Below, piece after piece: positions 9,108-17,208 of a DNA stretch of 64,000 nt. Position numbers and translations under genes: made by a program. Origin of the DNA: Nostoc sphaeroides. GTDB lineage: Bacteria > Cyanobacteriota > Cyanobacteriia > Cyanobacteriales > Nostocaceae. Numbering within the stretch: the first letter of the stretch is position 1; each line of letters opens with the position of its first letter. The notes under the pieces were generated by a model, which was not told where the DNA came from, searched no databases, and worked only from the letters and a program-made list of their open reading frames with translations. Location of the stretch: positions 6,275,001 to 6,339,000 of the forward strand of contig NZ_CP031941.1 in NCBI RefSeq assembly GCF_003443655.1, read 5' to 3'.

Positions 9108-9421
9108 CCTTTTCACTTTAATAATGATACAAATACGCTCTTTTGGGGCTTGTCTTTGCCCATTGGTGTCAACTTAATGTGAAACCCTTGTCAAAACGTG
9201 ATATTCAGTTCTTTGGCTTCTGATCACGATCCGCGTTACCCCACCCTAACCCTCCCCTTGGAAAGGGGAGGGAACTGGATTTTCTTGTTTCCCCCCTTTA
9301 CAAGGGGGGATTAAGGGGGGTAAAACGCCTGTGGGATAAGCGTTTGTGAAGTTGACACCTATGGGCAATGCCATGCCCCTACGAGAAATCTATATGTATC
9401 AGGATTTTCGTGAATTGGTAT
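9108..9421. repeat. nested MITE-like elements (three levels)
   Basis: The outer element starts near TTTCACTTTAATAATGATAC and ends near GTGAATTGGTATAA; a second copy of these ends is at 12693-12920. Inside it sits an element with 18-bp inverted ends, GCCCATTGGTGTCAACTT (9158-9175) and its complement with one mismatch (9349-9366). Inside that is a C-rich/G-rich inverted repeat (9236-9324) related to the one at 4236-4320. No reading frame is carried. This accounts for most of the ROCO-hetF gap. Confidence 0.75.
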
Positions 9422-9452
9422 AACCGTCCTTTTCCCTTACAACAAATTACGA

Positions 9453-11936
9453 TTACTGTTCTTCACCTTTCTCCTGAAGGAGCGATCGCCAATCTGCGAT
9501 CGCCTTCTCTGTCCACAACCAATTTTTAGCTAATTTATCTACCTGGAAATTTACTGGATCAGACTTAATTACCAATTGTCGCAACTTGATCGCTTCATTT
9601 AGATATTGTGTCTGCTTACCATTAGATTGGCTCAGTGCAGATTTATACAGTCCCAGAGCTAAACCAGCATAAGAAGTTAAAGCATCTTGAGGGACTGTAG
9701 ATGTTGAGCCTGTTTTCTGTTCTTTAAGAGCTAAATTCAAAGCCTTAAACCAAGAATCATTACCTCGATTCAGATTACCTTCAGTGTAGTAAGCAAATCC
9801 CAAAGCGTTATTGTATAAAAGCGATTCGGGATTAGCTTTTGCAGCAGTTTCCCAGTAACGGCGGGCATCATCGACGCTATAGTTATTGTTTCCCGCTTGG
9901 ATAGACTGCCAAGCTAATCGTCCCTTGTAAAAGTTCACCGATGGATCGTCAGCTTGTTTACTTGAAATCAGTTTCAGGGAAGCTTCAGCCGCAGTCAATG
10001 CGCCACGATTGAGTAGTTCTTCTACAGCCAATAACCCACTTCGCAAGTCGCCCTGGCTCAATTTTTCTGTAGCGGTGGCGGTGACAATTCCAGTCTCTGC
10101 TACCTGTAAGTCGGGATTTTGCTGCTTTTTAATGGGTAAAGACTGGGTGGGAATTACTGGGATGTTAGGCAGAATTGGCTGCTGGGTTCGATGCCACCAC
10201 CAATTTAAAGCGATCGCAGCTGCTAACGCACTGATCCCCACAATACCCACAATCGGCCACAGCTGGCGGCGACGGGTACGATTTCTTGGTGGCGGTGGTT
10301 GCGAACGCAAAAAATCAGCAGAATTTTCCCTATTTCCCTCAACGTTCCCAGCAGTTTGAGGCGGCGGTGTTGGCGCTTCTCCCCACAAATCTGTTTCCTC
10401 TTGCGAAGAAGTCCTTTCTTCGGAAACGTGGCTTTGCTGAAGACTATTTTCTGAAATTTGTTGATCCAGTTCAGTTGGAGCTTTTTGGTTATCTAGCTGA
10501 CGAAATAAATCCGAAACGATCGCACAATCTTCTGCATAGCTTGGGTCATCATACTCAATTTCATCAACAAGATCGCCCCAAGTATCTTCACCTAGCCAGT
10601 CCAACCCAGAATCACGCGCCAAACCAGAAGGAATCATATCTTCCATTCCTAAAGGCATCTCGCTATCGTCTGCCATAGCAGAGTACATTGTGGAAGTTAT
10701 ACCTAAAGGCGAACCATACTGGTTGGGCGACTTTGCACTTTCCGATAACTCAGTTTCCTGGCTCAGAAAACCGTCAAATTCTGGCTGGAGATACAAAATC
10801 GGTAATGCCCAATACATCTGGTGAGAACCATAAGCAGAAATTAATCCTTGGCGCACCCGACTGACACATAAATCTACTGGATATCCCTGACTCAAGTTGC
10901 GGTAAAATAATTGCGTGAGCGTCAACGCCACTTCATCAGGAATCCGTTCTGACATCGCCAAAACGCTTCTAATTCCGCGCTTCACCAGACTTTCTGCCAG
11001 ATTTCGTTCCCCAGTATCTCCAGAGGAATCTGATGCGGCTGTGTACGCCCCCAAGCAGGAGTTAAACACTGCCATTTGGATGTTATTGTTGACGAGCAAA
11101 CCAGCTAGATCGTCCCCAGTCAAGATTTCCGTTAAGCCAGTTCTGCGACTAGCAAGATAAATTTCTCCGCCATTGGAACCTAAGTTACTATGACCAGAGT
11201 AGTGGAGAACATGGTATCTGCCTTGTTCTAGAGCTTGTGTCAGTTCTTCCCGCCCTGGTTGATCTAACACAGTTAGTTCAATTTCTGGTAACCAATTGCT
11301 ATTTTCAGCAATTCGTGGTATACGGTGAAGTTCCGCTTGCAGTTTGATAGCTTCCTGTTTTTGTAAGTCAAGGCGGACTTGATCTGAGGGAGAAGCGATT
11401 ACCATCAATACTTTGACACCACCTTGTTGTAGTGGTGTGGGCATATTTTGGGATCGCATTGGCGAAGCCCCCAAAATTCCACTTTGAAAGCGAGAAAAAG
11501 CGACATAAGGCCCGGTAGCCAGAGGGCGATCGCCAGCGTGCATCACTTCCCAAGGCAGACGAGCTAATCTAGTGTCTTTTAGCCCCAAGCGCAAGCGTAA
11601 TACTTGTTGATGGTTCTGAGCAATACCTTGGGCAGTAATCCAACTATCCCTGAGAGTGCCTTGAAATAGGGCGTTATAAAATTGTTGACCCAACGCCACC
11701 AAATTAACAGAGTTTCTGGCGATATCGCTTTCGTGTCCGCCAGAGGCGAATGGATCTCCCTGCAACACCGACTTCAACGGATCATTCATCAAATGCCCAG
11801 CAGTTATCAACCAATCAGCTACAGGCCAAGTCACCAATTCTTCTGCCAATGGTACTCCAGGCGCGACTTGTTCCGTCCGCACCAAGTAGTCATTTCGCCC
11901 TACAGGAGTTACCGAAATGTGGAATTCCTGGGTCAC
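9453..11936 (-). CDS. hetF: HetF: CHAT-domain (caspase-like) protein needed for heterocyst differentiation
   Basis: An 827-residue CHAT protease-like protein. The catalytic pair is visible: His249 in HYSGHS and Cys294 in FNSCLGA, 45 residues apart, as expected for clan CD peptidases. The N-terminal ~130 residues precede the CHAT core. Residues about 400-550 are acidic and low-complexity, a single membrane segment follows RTRRRQ (about 560-580), and the C-terminal part is TPR-like (NNALGFAYYTEGN, SYAGLALGLYKSAL). The identity rests on the architecture plus the adjacent divergent array of NsiR1 repeats, which is the known hetF context in Nostoc sp. PCC 7120. In that organism HetF is needed for heterocyst formation and limits HetR accumulation. 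A later start at Met50 is possible. Confidence 0.88.
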   Translation of the reverse strand: MTQEFHISVTPVGRNDYLVRTEQVAPGVPLAEELVTWPVADWLITAGHLMNDPLKSVLQGDPFASGGHESDIARNSVNLVALGQQFYNALFQGTLRDSWITAQGIAQNHQQVLRLRLGLKDTRLARLPWEVMHAGDRPLATGPYVAFSRFQSGILGASPMRSQNMPTPLQQGGVKVLMVIASPSDQVRLDLQKQEAIKLQAELHRIPRIAENSNWLPEIELTVLDQPGREELTQALEQGRYHVLHYSGHSNLGSNGGEIYLASRRTGLTEILTGDDLAGLLVNNNIQMAVFNSCLGAYTAASDSSGDTGERNLAESLVKRGIRSVLAMSERIPDEVALTLTQLFYRNLSQGYPVDLCVSRVRQGLISAYGSHQMYWALPILYLQPEFDGFLSQETELSESAKSPNQYGSPLGITSTMYSAMADDSEMPLGMEDMIPSGLARDSGLDWLGEDTWGDLVDEIEYDDPSYAEDCAIVSDLFRQLDNQKAPTELDQQISENSLQQSHVSEERTSSQEETDLWGEAPTPPPQTAGNVEGNRENSADFLRSQPPPPRNRTRRRQLWPIVGIVGISALAAAIALNWWWHRTQQPILPNIPVIPTQSLPIKKQQNPDLQVAETGIVTATATEKLSQGDLRSGLLAVEELLNRGALTAAEASLKLISSKQADDPSVNFYKGRLAWQSIQAGNNNYSVDDARRYWETAAKANPESLLYNNALGFAYYTEGNLNRGNDSWFKALNLALKEQKTGSTSTVPQDALTSYAGLALGLYKSALSQSNGKQTQYLNEAIKLRQLVIKSDPVNFQVDKLAKNWLWTEKAIADWRSLLQEKGEEQ

Positions 11937-12085
11937 AGTTTCTCCTGTCTGCCTCCTAAATCTGGTTTGAAACGCGAAAGTTTCAAGTCGATTTTTCGCT
12001 TCCTCTGATAAATTAGATGCATCCCACCCCTGAATGTTTCTGATTCTAAGCTGATGCGCGTCTAAACTATATAAACACGATGTCG

Positions 12086-12149
12086 TTAACTGTTGACTGT
12101 TGACTGTTGACTGTTGACGGGTTTTCAGTCATCAGTCATCAGTCATCAG
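12086..12149. repeat. heptamer tandem repeats TGTTGAC and TCATCAG
   Basis: About four copies of TGTTGAC are followed directly by about four of TCATCAG. This pair of STRRs lies in the 5' leader side of hetF, between its start codon and the first NsiR1 copy. Confidence 0.85.
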
Positions 12150-12247
12150 GTAAATGTACAATATTATTTGCGTAACAGCTTAGTTGTTTTGCTTTTTCTG
12201 CCTTTACAACTTTATCCGGATTGGATTACTTGCGACTAGAACACTTA

Positions 12248-12311
12248 ATTGGTAGATGCACCTTGATCTTCAACTCCCCTAGTTGGCTAAAACCCACTGG
12301 GGGTTTTTTTT
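12248..12311 (+). ncRNA. nsiR1: NsiR1 copy 1
   Basis: DIF-type -35 TCCGGA at 12215-12220, -10 TAGAAC at 12237-12242, predicted RNA start close to GGTAGATGCACC (12251), terminator stem CCCCTAGTTGG/CCCACTGGGG and a T-run at 12304-12311. It is about 64 nt long and intact. This is the copy nearest to hetF, 312 bases from its start codon. Ends are predicted from sequence only. Confidence 0.88.
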
Positions 12312-12388
12312 AATTTTGGCAAACAACAGCAACTTTTGACGCAGATATTCTCTACCAGAAAATAGTGCTTAACCCTAGAATACTTGAT

Positions 12389-12453
12389 TAGTAGATAGGA
12401 TGTACCTTGATTTTTAACTCCCCTAATTTAGTTAATATCCGCTCTTGTTTTTT
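12389..12453 (+). ncRNA. NsiR1 copy 2, decayed
   Basis: Recognisable from CCTAGAATACTTGATTAGTAG and TGTACCTTGA ... AACTCCCCTAATTTAG, but the -35 has eroded to ACCAGA, the start region carries an insertion (GTAGATAGGATGTACC) and the G-rich terminator arm is lost, leaving only a T-run. It is probably not expressed as a normal NsiR1. Confidence 0.7.
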
Positions 12454-12522
12454 TGACACAAGAGAAGAATCAATTTTCTCAGAAATTTATCCGGAGGATG
12501 GTGGTTAAACCTAGAACATTTA

Positions 12523-12585
12523 ATTGGTAGATGCACCCTGATAACTAGCTCCCCTGGTTGGCTAACGCCCACTGGGGGGTTTTTT
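12523..12585 (+). ncRNA. nsiR1: NsiR1 copy 3
   Basis: TCCGGA at 12490-12495, TAGAAC at 12512-12517 (16-base spacer), GGTAGATGCACCCTGATAAC start region, terminator CCCCTGGTTGG/CCCACTGGGG and T-run ending at 12585. Intact. Confidence 0.88.
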
Positions 12586-12692
12586 ATTACTCAATAAGCA
12601 CAAAACTTACACACTAAAAGCCTGAAACATATCTAAATGAGCTTACGCCAGTTGCTTCTCCTGTTCCAAGACGCTCTTGCTAGCAAGCTTTA

Positions 12693-12920
12693 ATACCATT
12701 TCACTTTAATAATGATAGGACTTACGCAAAATATCTCTCAAACTCTGATTTCTCCGTGCTCGGTTATTGAGCGAAGTCGAAATACTGTGCCTCTGCGGTT
12801 CGTTATTCCGTAAATCGTGCGTAAGTCCTAAATGATACAAATACACTCTTTTGGGGCATGGCATTGCCATGCCCTTACGAGAAATCTATACGTATCAGGA
12901 TTTTCGTGAATTGATATAAG
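12693..12920. repeat. MITE-like element (second copy of the 9108-9421 host family)
   Basis: The sequence TACCATTTCACTTTAATAATGA at the left and CGTATCAGGATTTTCGTGAA at the right match the outer element at 9108-9421, including the shared inner text CTCTTTTGGGG and ATGCCCTTACGAGAAATCTATA. It sits between NsiR1 copies 3 and 4 and is itself interrupted by the 115-bp element at 12716-12830. Confidence 0.75.
12716..12830. mobile_element. 115-bp MITE with 13-bp perfect TIRs and 5-bp target duplication
   Basis: Terminal inverted repeats TAGGACTTACGCA (12716-12728) and TGCGTAAGTCCTA (12818-12830) are perfect. The flanks carry the direct duplication AATGA (12711-12715 and 12831-12835). Removing the element and one AATGA restores TTAATAATGATACAAATAC, exactly as in the uninterrupted related element at 9108-9421. 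There is no reading frame, so it would have been moved in trans by a transposase. Confidence 0.92.
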
Positions 12921-13136
12921 AGTCGGGGGACAAGCCCAGGAACCCTTTGAGTAGTTCCACACCTACGCATTCCTGCGTTGCTAGGACTACGCTAAGAGCA
13001 ACGTACTGGCTCCCCCGAAAAAGGGGGAACTCTAAGAGCTAACTTTTTCAGGGGTTTGAGGATCTTTTGTGCGTAAGTAAGCCCTAAAGCAACAATCATC
13101 CCTAACACACCCATTATTTAAGGCAGCGCACCAGTC

Positions 13137-13185
13137 ATTTAATTGGCAAATTAGTCCTGATAACTAACCCCTCTGAGGTTTTTCT
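13137..13185 (+). ncRNA. NsiR1 copy 4, decayed and shortened
   Basis: CATTTAATTGG followed by CCTGATAACTAACCCC aligns with intact copies, but the conserved GGTAGATGCACC has become GGCAAATTAGT, the hairpin is shortened (CCTCTGAGG) and no TCCGGA lies upstream. It is a remnant. Confidence 0.6.
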
Positions 13186-13259
13186 TTGAGAAACAAACAG
13201 TAATAAATTCAACTTCTGCTAATTTATCCGGTAGCGACCCATTTACTGTAGAAAAGATT

Positions 13260-13322
13260 ATTGGTAGATGCACCCTGATAACTCACTCCCCTAGTTGGCT
13301 AACACCCATTAGGGGTTTTTTT
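13260..13322 (+). ncRNA. nsiR1: NsiR1 copy 5
   Basis: -35 TCCGGT at 13227-13232 (one change from the consensus), -10 TAGAAA at 13249-13254, GGTAGATGCACCCTGATAAC at the start, terminator CCCCTAGTTGG/CCCATTAGGGG and a T-run to 13322. Intact, perhaps with a weaker promoter. Confidence 0.85.
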
Positions 13323-13417
13323 CTAGTTGCCGCAGCTACGCCCGTCGTAGACATTGCCATCAACCCTGATTTTGACGATTTTCTCCGGAAGATACTGGCT
13401 ACCCCTAGAAAACGATT

Positions 13418-13481
13418 ACTGGTAGATGCACCCTGATAACTCACTCCCCTAGTTAGGTTAACACCAACTGGGGGTTTTTTT
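13418..13481 (+). ncRNA. nsiR1: NsiR1 copy 6
   Basis: -35 TCCGGA at 13384-13389, -10 TAGAAA at 13406-13411 (16-base spacer), GGTAGATGCACCCTGATAAC, terminator CCCCTAGTTAGGTT/ACCAACTGGGGG and T-run to 13481. Intact, with compensating changes around the loop. Confidence 0.87.
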
Positions 13482-13548
13482 ATTTAAAAAAATAAATGAC
13501 CTTTGTCCAAATTTATCCGGAGTATGGTGTTCAACCTGAGAACATTTA

Positions 13549-13612
13549 ATTGGTAGATGCACCCTGATAACTAACTCCCCTGGTTGGCTAACACCCACTG
13601 GGGGTTTTTTTT
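13549..13612 (+). ncRNA. nsiR1: NsiR1 copy 7
   Basis: -35 TCCGGA at 13516-13521, -10 region CTGAGAAC around 13536-13543 with one extra G compared with CTAGAAC, GGTAGATGCACCCTGATAAC, terminator CCCCTGGTTGG/CCCACTGGGG and an eight-T run to 13612. The RNA is intact; the inserted base weakens the -10. Confidence 0.85.
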
Positions 13613-13945
13613 GGCTTAGATGCGTAGCGGCTCTTGTCGTTAGACATTGCCCACATAACTAGAGTGCATCACTATACTTGTTGCTACTGCTGGTAGAGCT
13701 TGAGTATCCTGATGTTGCTAGGATAAAGCATAATGCGATCGCCCCGTCTCTGAATCGCTTTCTTTTTATTATGAGCTACAGATGCCATACCAAAATGATT
13801 GCTATGATATTTAATCATATTCTTAATTTTTTTTCTACATTTTAACCCTCACTCCCAAAAAATTGCCAAGAATGACCACCTATATGGTAATATTTCATGG
13901 CGTTATGTTAAAAAACTTTGCTTAGAACCAAAGAGTCGTCAACCC

Positions 13946-14269
13946 ATGAGTTTAGCTGTAATTAAGTTCTCTTCAGAAGAGTGCGGCATTTGCCACAAAA
14001 TGTCTTTTTATGACAAAAAGGTGGCAGAAGAACTGGGTTTAGAATTTATAGATGTAAAAATGCAGGATACGGCTGCTTACCGCAAGTATCGCAAGATTTT
14101 ATTAACTCAGTATCCCGATAAATCAGAAATGGGATGGCCTACTTACATCATCTGTAATTCTCCAGAAGGGGAATTTCAGATTGTGGGTGAAGTAAAAGGA
14201 GGCCATCCCAAAGGGGAGTTTAGAAGTCGTCTTCAAGAGGTTCTAAATTCCCCAGCTAGTCAGAACTAA
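13946..14269 (+). CDS. thioredoxin-like protein
   Basis: A 107-residue protein with a thioredoxin-type active site CGIC (residues 13-16) after the first strand LAVIKFSSEE, and a cis-Pro position in GWPTYIIC. It is small, cytoplasmic and has no signal peptide. The active site differs from the CGPC of classical thioredoxins, so the redox partner is uncertain. It is the first gene after the NsiR1 array. Its stop overlaps by four bases the stop of the convergent gene at 14266. Confidence 0.85.
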   Translation: MSLAVIKFSSEECGICHKMSFYDKKVAEELGLEFIDVKMQDTAAYRKYRKILLTQYPDKSEMGWPTYIICNSPEGEFQIVGEVKGGHPKGEFRSRLQEVLNSPASQN

Positions 14270-14490
14270 ATTACCTCAAAAGATTTAACCTCTAGGACAG
14301 GGCCAATCATGGCAGCTGTCATGATATCTTCACGTACCTGTCCTTTAACTTTTGCTTTTTGTCCGGCTTTGAGTAAGTCTTTGTCAGCCCCTCTGAGGAT
14401 TTCGTAAGTAACGCCCTCTTCTGTGACTAAGGCCCATGCGCCTGTGCCAATATCACGGCGTTCGATCGTACCTGTAAGTGTAATGCTCAT
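14266..14490 (-). CDS. small conserved hypothetical protein, possible OB-like fold
   Basis: A 74-residue protein starting MSITLTGTIERRDIGTGAWA. The alternation of short strands (TGTIERR, WALVTEEGVTYEIL, KAKVKGQV, PVLEVKSFEV) and the KAKVKGQVRED turn look like a small beta-barrel, but this is inference. It converges with, and overlaps by four bases, the thioredoxin-like gene. The function is unknown. Confidence 0.7.
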   Translation of the reverse strand: MSITLTGTIERRDIGTGAWALVTEEGVTYEILRGADKDLLKAGQKAKVKGQVREDIMTAAMIGPVLEVKSFEVI

Positions 14491-14513
14491 AAATATTGCT
14501 GAGTGCTGAGTGG

Positions 14514-14568
14514 GGGAGTTAGGAGTTAGGAGTTAGGAGTTAGGAGTTAGGAGTTAGGAGTTAGGAGT
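14514..14568. repeat. heptamer tandem repeat (GGAGTTA)n
   Basis: About seven to eight copies of the heptamer GGAGTTA between the 74-residue gene and the subtilase. Typical STRR. Confidence 0.9.
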
Positions 14569-14622
14569 TATAAAAATTTTTCCCCATGCCCAATGCCCCA
14601 TTCCCAATTCCTTACTTTGCAT

Positions 14623-16476
14623 TTATGCAATTTTTTCTTCGTTTTTCAATGCTAAACGAGCTAGTCCATAACAGATTAGGGCATTAGCAATGAGGAAGAG
14701 GCTTGCTAGGTGACCACTTCCCAAACCCATAACTGCTGGATCGAAAAACGCACTTACTGTCAAGCAGGCTGCTACACCTAAGGTTGAACCAATGGCAAAC
14801 CATCTCCAACTAGGATGTCCCAGCAGCAATGCCATTAACACAATGGGAATCAGTACGCTAGCAAATAGGGGATTCAATGCATCGGTTCCCTGGAGAGTAT
14901 TGCCAAGTTCGGGAATTGAACTCCCCAAAACCCGGAAAGGCCACTGGGGAAGATCAAAAATATAGATTCCTTTGAGGAAGAATAACCCAGAACTACCAGC
15001 GATTAGTCCACTAGATAAAGACCAACTCCAAGTAAAGGGGAAGTAAACCCGTAAAAACCAAGCTAGTAGATAGGAACCAACTACCATTAAAATCTTGGGT
15101 AACAGTGCGATCGCACCACCATCAATCCAAAAGCCGGGGTTAAGATAGCCGCTATCCCTTAACCACCTAAAGAAATCAGGAAAACTGATTTGTCCGCTAA
15201 AGGCTAGTTTGACTGCTGCTTCTGCATTGAGTTGTCCAGCGCCATAATAGTTCAAGCCATCATCCTGGATAACTCGCGCTGACTGTTTGAGGACTTTTAA
15301 CACTTCATCTGGTTCTTTGATGCCAGCAGCTTTGATTAATGCCGCAACACCCGCAACGTGGGGAGAAGCCATGCTTGTACCCTGGAAACCCAGAAATACC
15401 CCTTCGCCCTTTTCGTCGATAGTTTCTTGCAGAATCTTACCAGCTTCACTACCACCAGGAGCAGAGATATCTACCCCAGCACCAAAGTTAGAATAGGGCG
15501 CTCTTTCGCCATCTGGGCCAATTGCGGAAACGCCGATTACGTAGGGATAGCGGGCTGGATAGCTTGCCCCATTGGCGTTTTCATTCCCGGCTGCGGCAAT
15601 GATAACTACGCCTTTTCTATGGGCATACTCGATCGCTTCTTTCATCAACTGGCTTTCACCACCACCGCCCAAGCTCATATTAATCACATCTGCGCCTTTA
15701 TCGGCGGCAAATTTAATCGCTTCGGCAATATCGGCCACAGTACCGCCACCATAAGAACTGAGTACCTTCAGAGGCATCAAACTGGCTTCATAAGCAATTC
15801 CAGCTACGCCATATTTATTATTTGTGGCTTGGGCTATAGTTCCGGCAACATGAGTACCGTGACCATTATCGTCTGTGGCTTCTTCTCGGTCGTTAACGAA
15901 ATCATAGCCTTTGACGAATTTTGTCTCATACAAGTCGCGCACCTTAGTAATACCGGTGTCTATTACTGCAACTGTGATGCCACTGCCTTTAGTTTGACTC
16001 CATGCGCCTTCAATGCCGATTTTGTGCAAGTTCCACTGCTTGCTGTAATATTGGTCATTGGGGCCAGTTAATGAGGGGCTTGTCTCATCATCATCTTCTT
16101 GGGGTCTTAAAAATTCTCCAAGCCAAGCTGCTTGACCGGGTTGGGGAATCTTGCTGTAGATATAGTTTGGTTCAATGAATTCTGTAGCTTGGGCAAACTG
16201 AGATTTTTTCAGTTCTTTGAGCCGTTGCCGATCGCCTTTGATAATATAGACATGATCTTTTTTGGAAAACTTGTTGTCTAATTGGGGTGTAACGTTGTAT
16301 TGTTTGGCGATCGCTTGCAGATCCTGTTCCACCACCAGTGATGGAATATCTTCTCGAAAATCAAGCAAAATCGTCTCAAACTCTCCTTTAGCTGCCAATC
16401 CCTGAAAATTCAGGAAACCAAATATGGCAGATCCTAGCCCAATGACAAACAAGCACAATAATATAAGCTTTCTCAT
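14623..16476 (-). CDS. subtilisin-like serine protease (S8) with C-terminal membrane domain
   Basis: A 617-residue protease with the full catalytic triad: Asp173 (VAVIDTG), His206 (NGHGTHVAGT) and Ser368 (GTSMASPHVAG), plus the oxyanion Asn in AAGNEN (about 298). A signal peptide or anchor spans residues 1-29, and residues 30-110 look like an I9-type propeptide. Unusually, after the catalytic domain come about five hydrophobic helices (from about 455 to 610), so the enzyme is predicted to be membrane-embedded rather than freely secreted. The catalytic domain probably faces the periplasm or lumen. It is monocistronic with a heptamer repeat downstream. Confidence 0.93.
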   Translation of the reverse strand: MRKLILLCLFVIGLGSAIFGFLNFQGLAAKGEFETILLDFREDIPSLVVEQDLQAIAKQYNVTPQLDNKFSKKDHVYIIKGDRQRLKELKKSQFAQATEFIEPNYIYSKIPQPGQAAWLGEFLRPQEDDDETSPSLTGPNDQYYSKQWNLHKIGIEGAWSQTKGSGITVAVIDTGITKVRDLYETKFVKGYDFVNDREEATDDNGHGTHVAGTIAQATNNKYGVAGIAYEASLMPLKVLSSYGGGTVADIAEAIKFAADKGADVINMSLGGGGESQLMKEAIEYAHRKGVVIIAAAGNENANGASYPARYPYVIGVSAIGPDGERAPYSNFGAGVDISAPGGSEAGKILQETIDEKGEGVFLGFQGTSMASPHVAGVAALIKAAGIKEPDEVLKVLKQSARVIQDDGLNYYGAGQLNAEAAVKLAFSGQISFPDFFRWLRDSGYLNPGFWIDGGAIALLPKILMVVGSYLLAWFLRVYFPFTWSWSLSSGLIAGSSGLFFLKGIYIFDLPQWPFRVLGSSIPELGNTLQGTDALNPLFASVLIPIVLMALLLGHPSWRWFAIGSTLGVAACLTVSAFFDPAVMGLGSGHLASLFLIANALICYGLARLALKNEEKIA

Positions 16477-16594
16477 ATTAACTCATCACCGCTTTTTGCC
16501 AGTTTGCTCACTACCATAACTTATCTCCATCCTTTAGTGGTGGATTTTGCACTTTTAGTTACAAGTTTCAGTCAAGACAGGACTTTTTTAAACG

Positions 16595-17029
16595 ATGGAA
16601 CGTGGTCTTTTGTGGTTGCCCTTATTAGTAATGTTTTTCTGGTTGGCTTGGCAAGGCTCGAAGGAGTATCAAAAAGTTGAAGCCTATCGCGCTTGGGCAG
16701 AGCAATTTGAACGGGCTAAGTATGATATCTATTCAGTATTAGGTCAAAAAGGCAACAATTTAACATGGGGAAAACCCACGCCTAAAGGGCCTATTAAACT
16801 AGAAACATTCTCTTTGCTTGATGTAAAGGAAATATGTCTTTTGGTAGATGAAAAAAAAGTAGATTTAAAAAATCTACCGGAGAAAGGTCGTTCTATAGAG
16901 TTAGAATTTCTATTTTCCGAATCTCCTGATTCAGTGCGGGTTCCGTTTACAGAAATCCCTTTAGCAGGAGAATGGGGTAAATTTTTGCAGGGGGCGTTAG
17001 AAAGTTTGCGATCGCAAGCGAATCAGTAG
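16595..17029 (+). CDS. hypothetical membrane-anchored protein
   Basis: A 144-residue protein with one N-terminal hydrophobic helix (LLWLPLLVMFFWLAWQG, residues 5-21), then a soluble domain of mixed helix and strand. I recognise no motif. It is divergent from the subtilase 118 bases away, so the two may share a regulatory region. The function is unknown. Confidence 0.75.
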   Translation: MERGLLWLPLLVMFFWLAWQGSKEYQKVEAYRAWAEQFERAKYDIYSVLGQKGNNLTWGKPTPKGPIKLETFSLLDVKEICLLVDEKKVDLKNLPEKGRSIELEFLFSESPDSVRVPFTEIPLAGEWGKFLQGALESLRSQANQ

Positions 17030-17208
17030 TTATATTGAGTCTGGCGAATTATCTATCGAAGTAGGCATCATAGTGAAGTGAAAAAGTTCTTGAGCAGGAG
17101 AGCAATGAAGAAAAACTATCCAAAAGAGCATCTGTGCTTTCGCCTACAGGGCCAGGTTTGTACCCTACCCCCTGCCTCCTGCCCCCTGCCTCTGATCAAA
17201 AAACACAG

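Larger units (their letters stand above)
12211..13612 (+). repeat. nsiR1: NsiR1 direct-repeat array upstream of hetF
   Basis: Seven copies of one transcription unit point away from hetF: five intact and two decayed. An intact unit reads TCCGG(A/T), 16-17 bases, TAGAA(C/A), a conserved GGTAGATGCACC start region, a C-rich/G-rich hairpin and a T-run. The TCCGGA -35 element matches the DIF motif known from HetR-dependent, nitrogen-stress promoters in Nostoc sp. PCC 7120, where NsiR1 is encoded in tandem upstream of hetF. Copies 3 and 4 are separated by about 550 bases of foreign sequence including a MITE. Transcripts from hetF promoters placed within or beyond the array would be antisense to NsiR1. 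Confidence 0.9.

Noticed and set aside
12211..13612. CRISPR array
   Set aside because: Repeats are whole transcription units with promoters and terminators, spacing is irregular and no cas genes are present.
15358..16071. 237-residue plus-strand frame opposite the subtilase
   Set aside because: It is antisense to the catalytic core of a clear protease gene and has no recognisable motif.
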